DNA of 64,000 bases, taken from NCBI GenBank assembly GCA_050181465.1, contig JBFXDD010000001.1, positions 124,001-188,000 on the forward strand, read 5' to 3'. The notes under the pieces were generated by a model. The model searched no databases. It was not told where the DNA came from and saw only the letters and a program-made list of their open reading frames with translations. Shown one piece after another: positions 35,717-43,905 of the stretch. The number at the start of each line of letters is the position of its first letter. Position 1 is the first letter of the stretch. The stretch is from JACRLW01 sp050181465 (GTDB taxonomy: Bacteria > Planctomycetota > UBA1135 > UBA2386). A program made the position numbers and the translations under genes.

Positions 35717-37818
35717 CCGGAGCGCGATCCAGTGATGAGTTCATCTCCGTCGTCGTGCCCATCACGAGCGCTGGCGCGGAGATCGAAGAGCTGGTCGAAG
35801 GCTACTCCCGGCCCTTCCGCACTCACGGCTACGCCCACGAGATCATCTTCGTCATGGACGGCGTGCATGGTCGCGCCAGCGAGATCGCGGAGTCGATGAC
35901 CGCCACGCACCCGGTGAAGGTCGTCCGGCTGCACGGCGACGGACTCGGCGAGTCCATCGCGCTGTCCGCAGGTGCCGGAAAGGCACGCGGATCGCTGATT
36001 CTCAGTGTTCCTCAGTATCTGCAGGTCGAGCCCGACGATCTCCTGAAGGTCGTCCAGACCCTCGAGTCGGGCGCCGACTTCGTCGCGACCTGGCGACATC
36101 CGCGAGTCGATCCCTGGCTGAATCGCTTGCAGTCGCGGCTCTTCAACTGGGTTCTCCGCGTGGTGATGGGAATCCGGTTCCATGACCTGAACTCCGGCGT
36201 GCGCGGCCTGCATCGCAAGGTGCTCTCGGAAGTCAGTGTGTACGGCGAACTCTTCCGCTTCCTGCCGGTGCTCGCACAGCGGCAGGGCTTCAAGGTGGAG
36301 GAGATCAAGGTGCGCCATCGCGAGGAACGCGGCGGCCTCGCGATCTACGGTGTCGGCGTCTATGTGCGTCGTGTTCTCGACATCCTCGCGATCAGCTTCC
36401 TCACACGCTTCACGCAGCGGCCGCTGCGGTTCTTCGGGATCCTCGGCGTTCTGGCGATCCTGCTCGGGACCGCGTTCTGCGTCGATCCGATCCTGCGCAA
36501 GTTCGCCGGTGAGAGTCTGGCGAATCGGCCGGCGTTCCTGCTCGGCGTGATCCTCGGCGCCTTCGGGGTCCAGCTCATCGGACTCGGCGTGATCGGCGAG
36601 ATCATCATCTTCACGCACGCCGGACAGATGCGGGACTACAAGCTGGAGGAAGTGCTCGAAGGCGGGGACGGCGAAGCCGCGGAGATCGAGGCTGGTCGAG
36701 ACGAACCCGACCTGCCCGCGCTGCAGTCGAAGGTCGACGGTGTTGCGGCGATCACGCCAGAGCCGCCCGACGACGCCGGCCTGCCGTTGCGGGTGCGCGA
36801 ACTGCTTCCCGGCGAAGATGCGCGGTGGGACAGCTTCGTCCGCGACCATCCGATGGGGACCTTCTTCCACCTGACCGGCTGGCGTCGAGTCGTGGAGGAG
36901 ACCTTCCAACACGACGCGCATTACCTGGTCTGCGAGCGCGGCCGTTCCTGGGCCGGCGTGCTACCGACGTTCCTGGTGCGGAGCCCGTTCATCGGCAAGC
37001 AACTCATATCCGTTCCCTATGCCGTCTACGGCGGCGTCCTCGGTCATGCGGCCGAGCACGTCGAAGCTCTGCTGGAGGCTGCCGGCAGCCACGGTCGCCG
37101 AATCGGCGCAGGTTATCTGGAACTCCGGCACTTGGAGGATCGCGGCTCGGCCGGCGTGCCCTACGAGCTGTACGTGACCTACCGCAAACAACTTCCGGCC
37201 ACGGTCGACGAAGTGCTCGCTTCGATGCCGAAGAAGGCGCGCGCCGAGGTTCGCCGCGGTCGCGACAAGTTCCACTTGCGCTTCGAGGTCACGAACGACG
37301 TCGAGCTGTTCTACAACCTCTTCGCCGAGGAGAAGCGGCGATTGGGGACGCCGTCGCTTCCCCTTCGCTGGTTCCGCAACCTGGTCGAGGAATTCGGCTC
37401 CGCGATCGTGCTGCACGTCGTTCGCGATGAGACCGGACAGGCTCTCGCCGCAGTGATGAACTTCGTGTTCAAGGACACGATCAACGCCTACTACTCCGGC
37501 TCGGCGCCCGACAGCCGCGGCAAGGGCGTGAGCGACTTCATGTACTGCAAGATCCAGGAGTGGGCGGTCGAACGCGGCCTGCGATGGTTCGACTTCGGTC
37601 GCAGCCGTCGCGACACCGGTGCGGCGAAGTTCAAGGAGAACATGGGTTTCACGGGCGAGTCGTTGCACTACCGCTTCGTGCTCCTGCAGGACGACGCCAA
37701 GCTGCCGAGCTTCCACCCGAGCAACCCGAAACTCGAAGGGCCGCGAAAGCTGTGGACGAAGCTGCCGCGCGTGGTGGCGAGCAAGGTCGGGGGACGGCTC
37801 TCGCGCTACCTGCCTTGA
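35713..37818 (+). CDS. Fusion of degenerate GT2 domain, two TM segments and FemAB-like transferase
   Basis: A 701-residue fusion protein. Residues about 8-230 align with the GT2 enzyme encoded just upstream, but the key residues are gone: FIDDGSTDGT becomes FVMDGVHGRA and the SMDGDLQNDP motif becomes SVPQYLQVEP. Two TM segments (about 237-258 and 274-300) and an acidic linker (about 310-355) follow. From about 360 onward there is a FemAB/GNAT-fold domain of the exosortase-associated type (HPMGTFFHLTGWRRVVEETF, INAYYSGSAPDSRGKGVSDFMYC, RWFDFGRSRRDTGAAKFKENMG). The frame is open throughout. FemAB proteins transfer aminoacyl groups; in this locus they probably decorate a glycan or lipid intermediate. 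The 3' end overlaps the convergent kinase gene by 13 bases. Confidence 0.85.
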   Translation: MTGARSSDEFISVVVPITSAGAEIEELVEGYSRPFRTHGYAHEIIFVMDGVHGRASEIAESMTATHPVKVVRLHGDGLGESIALSAGAGKARGSLILSVPQYLQVEPDDLLKVVQTLESGADFVATWRHPRVDPWLNRLQSRLFNWVLRVVMGIRFHDLNSGVRGLHRKVLSEVSVYGELFRFLPVLAQRQGFKVEEIKVRHREERGGLAIYGVGVYVRRVLDILAISFLTRFTQRPLRFFGILGVLAILLGTAFCVDPILRKFAGESLANRPAFLLGVILGAFGVQLIGLGVIGEIIIFTHAGQMRDYKLEEVLEGGDGEAAEIEAGRDEPDLPALQSKVDGVAAITPEPPDDAGLPLRVRELLPGEDARWDSFVRDHPMGTFFHLTGWRRVVEETFQHDAHYLVCERGRSWAGVLPTFLVRSPFIGKQLISVPYAVYGGVLGHAAEHVEALLEAAGSHGRRIGAGYLELRHLEDRGSAGVPYELYVTYRKQLPATVDEVLASMPKKARAEVRRGRDKFHLRFEVTNDVELFYNLFAEEKRRLGTPSLPLRWFRNLVEEFGSAIVLHVVRDETGQALAAVMNFVFKDTINAYYSGSAPDSRGKGVSDFMYCKIQEWAVERGLRWFDFGRSRRDTGAAKFKENMGFTGESLHYRFVLLQDDAKLPSFHPSNPKLEGPRKLWTKLPRVVASKVGGRLSRYLP

Positions 37819-40800
37819 AGTCGCCGTGAGCGACTCACTTCACGGGCGGTCGCCAGGGGATCACTCGGGAGGACGCGGATGCGGCCATCGCCGAGGCCCA
37901 GGATCAGGGACCGCTCGTCGGGTCCGAAGGCTGCGGCGGTGACCGGCGAGTCCATCTCGCGAACGAGTGTCGCGCGCTGTTCGTCGACGCTCCAGTGCAC
38001 GGCGCGGCCGTCGAGCCCTGTCGAAACGACCGTGCTGCCGTCTCGTGAAGCCAACAGCGCCGTGATGCGGTTGCGATGCGCCTCGCGCTCGCCGATCTGG
38101 AGCGGCATGAGCTGATCACCGCGAATGAGGGAGAGTCGACCGAAGGAGTAATCGGCACAGACCTGAACACCCTGGTTTCCTGCGTCGACGACGACCCCGC
38201 CGAATCGTTGCTCCATGATCACACTGCGAGTCCATTCCCGCTGCGGTGCGAAGCGCACCAAGGACACGTTGACCAAGGACAGGCACCAGTCGCCACGAAG
38301 CGAGTCTCTGCAGAGACCACGAATCTGATAGAAGGGGTTGGTGCGCCAATCCACGACGACATCGCAGGCNNNNNNNNNNNNNNNNNNNNNNNNNNNNNNN
38401 NNNNNNNNNNNNNNNNNNNNNNNNNNNNNNNNNNNNNNNNNNNNNNNNNNNNNNNNNNNNNNNNNNNNNGCGGTGCGAAGCGCACCAAGGACACGTTGAC
38501 CAAGGACAGGCACCAGTCGCCACGAAGCGAGTCTCTGCAGAGACCACGAATCTGATAGAAGGGGTTGGTGCGCCAATCCACGACGACATCGCAGGCGCGC
38601 GCGGCGTGCAGGCAATCGCCGCTGCGAGCGTCGAACACGCGGAATTCGGAACCCGCGTTGCCGATTGCGACGACATCGTCGCGGTCGTCGATGCACACAC
38701 TCCGGATCGGCGCATCTCCCGCAGAGAGTCGACGGCGAAGTCGTAGCTCGGGCAGATCCCACACGATGGCCTCGCCGTCGGCCGCGTAGGACACCATCCA
38801 TTTCTCGTTCGCCGCGACGACCACGCCGAGCACAGCAGCGGAATGGGCGTCGAGCGTCCCTAGTCGGTCGAGACCACGCACGGCGTGACACTCGAAGGTG
38901 GACCGGCCGCGCCAGAGCAATACGAGTTCGCCGGCAATCGCGGCTCCGAGAATGGGGTCACCCACGTCGGTGACGGCACTCGCGCGACCTGCAGGGAATT
39001 CGCAGCGGTGGAGCCTGCCGTCGCGTGCCGTGGAGACCAGCAACGGAGCGCGGTCGCCGAGGCCGTGCGAGAGCAGCACAGCGGTGACCTCGTCGTCGTG
39101 CGCGAAGATCTCAGCGGCGTGTTCGCGTTCGAGACCGTGCCAGGCGAGCAACCGATTCATGTCCGCGGTGAGGACTCCCGCAGCGGCAGGAAGCCACTCC
39201 AGGTAACGCACGTTGAGCATCGGTTGCTGGAAGTACCGCAGCAGTCGCCAGTGGCGGGTTTCCAGGATCTGAACCGTGCCGTCTCGATGGACCGCCGCGA
39301 AGTAGCGCCCGGTCGCATCGAAGCCGGCGGCGCCGATCGTTCGTCCCGAGAGATGGGTGAAACTGCGCCACGGGCTCGTCGAAGGTCCGCGGCAGTGCCA
39401 GAATTCGGTGCGCCGCTCCGTCGGCACCAGGATGCTGTCACCGTCGGGAGAGAAGTCGATCCAGTGCAACTCCTGACCGACATCCAGTCGAAATCTGGTG
39501 GCAAAGCCTTCGACGTCGATGACCTCCAGCGTGCCGCCATTGCCGCCGAACGCGAACTGCGAGGCATCGGGATTCCAGGCGAACGCTTGGATCTGTTCCT
39601 CGATCAAGCGGCGTCGATGGACCTCGACTCGCGCGATCAAGTCGACGATGTAGAGCGAGTCGTCGGCTTCGAAGTCTTCGCCGCCGGACTTGCCAAGGAC
39701 TGCGAGCCGACGGCCATCGGGCGCGAACCGAAGTCGCCGCATCGTGACGCGATCGTCGATGAGGATCCTCGCGAGAACTCGCTCGAGCGAGGCGTCGACC
39801 AGGAACACCTCGCCGACCGTGCCCAAGGCGACGACTCCCGCAGACTCGGAATGTGCGAAGGCATGGATCGCCGCGCTTGCGAGCTCTTCGCTCGCGAGGG
39901 CATTCGCCGCACATGGCGTCAATTGCGGGACCGACAGCAACTCGCAGCGATCGGCCGTGGCGGCGAAGAGCCGCGACGAGCCGAGGAAACCGAGCGCGGT
40001 GATCGCGCCGGCGAGCGCGCGGTCGGCCAGGCGGTGACCGGTCGTCGCGTCGAGGAGTTCGACTCGACCTTGCGAGTCACCTTGCGCCACGTAGCGGCCA
40101 TCGACGGTCAGTGCCGGCGCCGGATCGACGTGATGGAACGGGACGGGCGTCCGCGTCCGCTGCCATGACAACTGGCTCGCGTCCAACACCCGCGCAATGG
40201 CGCCGAGCAACTCCGGCGACGGCGAGTCTCCGGCCGTCGCGATCAACTCTTCGAGTGCGAGCCCGGCGTCCTCGTCGCTGGTGACGGCTTCGAGCGCGTG
40301 GTGCATGGCCGTCGCGGCGCGCTGTTGCTGGCGAACTCGGTGAAGTCCGATCGCCAACAGCACGGAGAGTGCCACGAGCGCCGTGAGAGCGACGGCAAGG
40401 GTCGGATGACGTTGCACCCAGCGCATTGCCACCAGCCAACTTGGCGCGGGTCGAACCAGTACGGGTTCGCGACGACGGATCCGGAGGAGATCGTCAGCGA
40501 GTGCCGCGGCGTCGCGGTATCGACGGGTCGGGTCCCTCGCCAAGGCTCCGGCGAGCACGAGACCGAGTTCGACCGGCAACGCGGGATTGTGCCGCCGAAG
40601 GTCGACCGCTGCGCCGTTCGTGATCTCGTGCACGAGTCCGGCATGCGTGGCGGCCGCGAAGGGGAGCCTGTGGGTGAGCGCCTGATGGAGCGTGACACCG
40701 AGTGAGTACACGTCCGACTGCGGGGACGCATCGGCGAAGGTGCCGGTCAGGAGCTCGGGGGCCATGTACGGCAAGGTGCCGAGCACATCGCCGCTCCTGG

Positions 40801-41521
40801 TGATCGCGTCGCCGACATCGTCCCGGGTTCGCGCGAGTCCGAAGTCGAGGATGACGGGGCTCCCGTCGGTCTCGATCATCACATTGCCGGGCTTGATGTC
40901 CCGGTGCAGGACGCCGGCGACGTGCGCCTCGTGGAGTGCCCGCGCGAGGATCTCGAACTGGCTGAGCACACCGTGGATTCGCGTCCGAGTCCGCGGCAGA
41001 TCGCCGTCGGCCTGCTCGCGCTTCAACACCTGCGCGAGCGACTCGCCCGGCACGTGGCGCATCACGATGTAGGCGCCGAACTCATTGGACTCCGCAGCGA
41101 ACACCTGACAAATCGCGGGGTGATCCAACTGAGCCAGCACCGTGGCCTCGCGAACGAAGCGCTGCCGCCGTTCCGACGACACGAAGTCGAGATGGGGGGC
41201 GAGCAGCTTGATCGCGACGCGGCGCGAGAGTTCGCGATCCTCCGCCAAGAACACGGTCCCCTGCCCTCCGGAACCCAGCGGTTCGAGCAAACGGTAGTGC
41301 CCCAGTTCGCGACCTACCCACGCGCCGACTTCGGCGCTCTTGGACTCTGGACTCTCGAGCAGGCGACGATACTCGGCTGCAATCGCATCGTCGTGGCCCT
41401 GGAACTGCGCGAGGTACTCCTCCAGGGTACGGACCGCTCCCGCATCCGCGTCGGCCAGGAATCGGCAGACGAACTCGAAGGTCAGGGCTGCGGTCTCGAG
41501 GTCCTCAGAGTAACCAGTCAT
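37806..41521 (-). CDS. Ser/Thr protein kinase with WD40 repeats, interrupted by an assembly gap
   Basis: A membrane-anchored Hanks-type kinase. Residues about 75-340 form the kinase domain: G-loop GSGGQG (83-88), Lys105 in VAIKLL, HRDIKPGNV (206-214), DFG (226-228) and MAPEL. A TM segment (about 395-418) leads to a C-terminal domain with many WD40-like repeats, presumably a sensor. The frame breaks at the run of Ns because a 127-bp sequence is present on both sides. Removing one copy plus the Ns (227 bases) gives one continuous frame of 1162 residues ending at TAG 37806-37808. The ATG at 41521 overlaps the sigma-factor gene by 17 bases. ECF-kinase pairs of this kind are common in Planctomycetota. 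Confidence 0.85.
38243..38596. repeat. Exact 127-bp direct duplication flanking the N gap
   Basis: Bases 38243-38369 and 38470-38596 are identical over 127 bases, with 100 Ns between them. The copies are coding sequence of the WD40 region, and the shared peptide includes VDWRTNPFYQIRG. Perfect identity, a length equal to a common assembler k-mer and a round gap length all point to an unmerged contig overlap. Confidence 0.95.
38370..38469. other. Assembly gap (100 Ns)
   Basis: Exactly 100 Ns, a placeholder length. Because both flanks carry the same 127 bases, the true distance is probably negative (an overlap) and no sequence need be missing here. Confidence 0.98.
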
Positions 41522-42077
41522 GCGCCATCCCTTCGGCGCGCAAGCGCGCGCGCAGGCGCTGCCATCGCTTGGTGACGGCTTCGACACCGAGCCCCAGCCG
41601 GGCGGCAACCACTCCGGCCGGAGATCCTTCCAGACCCATGCGGGCGACGAGTTCCTGGTCCTCGCTCGAGAGCCCTCGCAGATGGTCGACGAAGCGGCGG
41701 ACGTTCTCGTCGCGCATCACACGCTGCGACAGTGCGGTCGCGCTGGCCTCGATCGCGTCGAGTCCATCGAGCCGACTGGTGTGCCCGTCGTCGATCCTCA
41801 CTCGCAGCGCCTTCCGCGCGGATCGCTGCACCTCGAGCAGCACGAGCTTCGCGACTGCGAAGATCCACGCCCGGAACTCGTCGGGTCCGCCGCGGAACCC
41901 GTCGAAGAGTCGCCAGCCGCGCATCCAGATCTCCTGGAGGACGTCCTCGACTTCGACGCGCGCGCGCAGCGTGCTCTGCAAGTGGCGAGCGACCCACGCG
42001 CCCAGAGCTGCCGACAATCGCTCACAGAGCTCGGCGAACCGGGTCGCCGCGCCGTGGTCGTCGTCGCGATCGGGCAT
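41505..42077 (-). CDS. ECF-type RNA polymerase sigma factor
   Basis: A 190-residue sigma-70-family protein. Region 2 reads VEVEDVLQEIWMRGWRLFDGF followed by FRAWIFAVAKLVLLEVQR. Region 4 reads LSSEDQELVARMGLEGSPAGVVAARLGLG with VEAVTKRWQRLRARL as the recognition helix. No anti-sigma factor gene is adjacent; instead the gene overlaps the Ser/Thr kinase gene by 17 bases, so phosphorylation may control it, as reported for some planctomycete and actinobacterial ECF groups. The start is uncertain: ATG 42077 and ATG 42095 are both in frame and neither has a clear Shine-Dalgarno. Confidence 0.85.
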   Translation of the reverse strand: MPDRDDDHGAATRFAELCERLSAALGAWVARHLQSTLRARVEVEDVLQEIWMRGWRLFDGFRGGPDEFRAWIFAVAKLVLLEVQRSARKALRVRIDDGHTSRLDGLDAIEASATALSQRVMRDENVRRFVDHLRGLSSEDQELVARMGLEGSPAGVVAARLGLGVEAVTKRWQRLRARLRAEGMAHDWLL

Positions 42078-42189
42078 GCCGGGGACGATACCCATAACCG
42101 GCTGCGCCGGCGGGTCGAGCAGAGCGGAGCAACGCACCGAGCGGTCATGACCGCAGCGAGGCCGTTACGGACAAGAATCTTCGGAACTG

Positions 42190-42363
42190 GCCCGGACTCT
42201 GCGCGAGCGCCAGCTGCGATCGGTGCAACTCGTGCCGGCGGCGTCGCTACCCAGGCTACTCCCTGGCAGAGTAGCCGCGCCTACTTCGGTCGGCGCCCGA
42301 CGCAGCTCCCCCGGGCATCGACCTGCATCGATCTCCCGACGACGTTCACGGAGACTCCTGGCC
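42190..42363. repeat. Structured intergenic repeat, copy 4 (opposite orientation, decayed)
   Basis: Reading the minus strand, this copy follows the family order: a GTGAACGTCGTCGGGAGATC-type left arm near 42348, internal GCCAGGGAG box and right arm ending in GAGTCCGGGCC near 42190. It is more diverged than copies 1, 2 and 5, and the inner stem is shortened to AGTAG/CTACT. The stop codon of the minus-strand gene that ends at 42346 lies inside its terminal arm. The rest of 42078-42189 contains nothing recognisable. Confidence 0.75.
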
Positions 42364-43905
42364 GGCGTGGTCCGCGACGCGCAATCGCGCGAAGCGAAGC
42401 ACCTTGGCAGCCAGGTTCTGCGCCACGATCCGACCGACGACGCGGCAACCCAGCGCCAGGGTTCCGAAGGCCGGAGCGGGCGCGAACTCGCCCAGGTCGC
42501 GCCAGTGGCGGCGTTGCGCCTCATGAGTGGCGATGAGGCCGCGAAAGCGACCGAGACGGCGTTCGATCGCCAAGGTGAAGCGGCTGCCGAGCAACTCGGT
42601 CTCTTCGCCCCACCGCCCGTCGACGCCGACGGCGGCGAATCGACCCGGATGGGCGTCGCGGCGCCCGACGACCACCTGCAGCCGCCGGGCGGTGACGACA
42701 TCGGTGGCGATCAGGGCGAAGACCGCCTCACCGCCATCACACGACCATGGCTCGAGTTCGACCTCGACCTCGATGCGGTGGTCCCCATCGCAGAGTTCCC
42801 GGGAGACGACCCCCACGCTGGTGGCGGGTCCCAACGGGCCGGAATCGACGACGAGACTCAGACCGCTGTGATCGCGCACGACGCGCGCGCGACCGGTGGT
42901 CGGATGGACGAAGGTCGACGTGGCGCCCAAGTCCCGCAACCGATCGTCGCTGCGACCGGGCAAGGTCTCGATCTTCGCGTTGACCGCCACCAGGTGCTGA
43001 CGTTGCTGCGCGAGCGCGCGCTCGAAGGCGCTGGCGATCGCGTCGTCCAGTTCGGCAGCATCCTCGGCGCAGAAGAGGATGTCGTCACGATGATCGAAGC
43101 CGAGACCGCGCAGGTCCCGGCGCCACTTCGCTCGGAGTTCTTCGCCGGAGCACTCGGGCTCGTCGCGAAACACCAGAGTCATGAGCGCAGCCGGTCCGAC
43201 CAGGCGCGTGCTCGAACCGAGTCGACGCGCGAACGCCGCGAAGCGCTCCCGCAGGTGCATTCCTCGATCGCTGAGGCGGTCCGAGACCGGCTCACGCGCG
43301 AGTCGAGACAGCGATCGATGCACGGCGGTGAGCGTTGCCTTGGGGAGGTCCGCCGAGCGATCCGCCAGGCCGAAGACTGCAGCGAAAGGCAGGCCCTCGC
43401 TGAGCGAGGGGCCGAGCAGCAGTGCGTCGGGCTCGATCTCCAACTCGGCGGTCACGGTCTGATTGGTGAGCCGGCCGGCCGTCCTGGACTCGTCGACCAG
43501 CAAGGACGCCCCGACCGCGCGAGTCGCCGTCACGATCGCTCTGAGCATCGCCAGCTCCCCGCGCGGTTCGATCAGTACGGCGGCGAGGCGCTCGGCACAG
43601 GCTTCGATGCGGCGCGGGACCTCACCGAGTTCGCCGAGCGATAGATTCGTCGTGTCCGTATGAGCGAGCGGCGGCTCCGCACCCACGACCAGCACGTGGG
43701 ATCGCTCTGCCGACAGCGCGGCCTTCACGATGCGATCGCGCGCCGAGACCGGGTCCGGAAACAGACACGCCGGCAAGTCGAGTCCGCACCATCTCGCGAG
43801 GGAACGCAGGAGGGCAGCACCGTCGATCGCCGCGTCGACCTGCGCCGTGGGCCGGAACAAGCCTCGCTCGCTCGAGAGCGGGAACAGCGGCGACGCGGCG
43901 TTCAT
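42346..43905 (-). CDS. Degenerate class-III-aminotransferase-like protein with C-terminal beta domain
   Basis: A 519-residue protein. Residues about 25-300 resemble a PLP fold-type I, class-III aminotransferase: AAVLIEPRGELAMLRAIV and SLLVDESRTAGRLT correspond to the segments around the cofactor Asp, and EPDALLLGPSLSEGLPFAAV corresponds to the Lys region (usually GKxxGGGxPxxA). Here the catalytic Lys is replaced (Pro166), so aminotransferase chemistry is unlikely. From about 330 there is a beta-rich domain (SGLSLVVDSG, HRIEVEVELEPW, FTLAIERRLGRFRGLIA) that could bind sugars or other ligands. The ATG overlaps the molybdopterin oxidoreductase stop (ATGA), so the two are translationally coupled. 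The last codons run into repeat copy 4. The family assignment is tentative. Confidence 0.5.
   Translation of the reverse strand: MNAASPLFPLSSERGLFRPTAQVDAAIDGAALLRSLARWCGLDLPACLFPDPVSARDRIVKAALSAERSHVLVVGAEPPLAHTDTTNLSLGELGEVPRRIEACAERLAAVLIEPRGELAMLRAIVTATRAVGASLLVDESRTAGRLTNQTVTAELEIEPDALLLGPSLSEGLPFAAVFGLADRSADLPKATLTAVHRSLSRLAREPVSDRLSDRGMHLRERFAAFARRLGSSTRLVGPAALMTLVFRDEPECSGEELRAKWRRDLRGLGFDHRDDILFCAEDAAELDDAIASAFERALAQQRQHLVAVNAKIETLPGRSDDRLRDLGATSTFVHPTTGRARVVRDHSGLSLVVDSGPLGPATSVGVVSRELCDGDHRIEVEVELEPWSCDGGEAVFALIATDVVTARRLQVVVGRRDAHPGRFAAVGVDGRWGEETELLGSRFTLAIERRLGRFRGLIATHEAQRRHWRDLGEFAPAPAFGTLALGCRVVGRIVAQNLAAKVLRFARLRVADHAGQESP

Noticed and set aside
38243..38596. A true tandem duplication in the WD40 region
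   Set aside because: The copies are 100% identical over exactly 127 bases and separated by a placeholder gap. WD40 repeats within one protein are never identical at DNA level over that length without recent duplication, and merging restores the frame.
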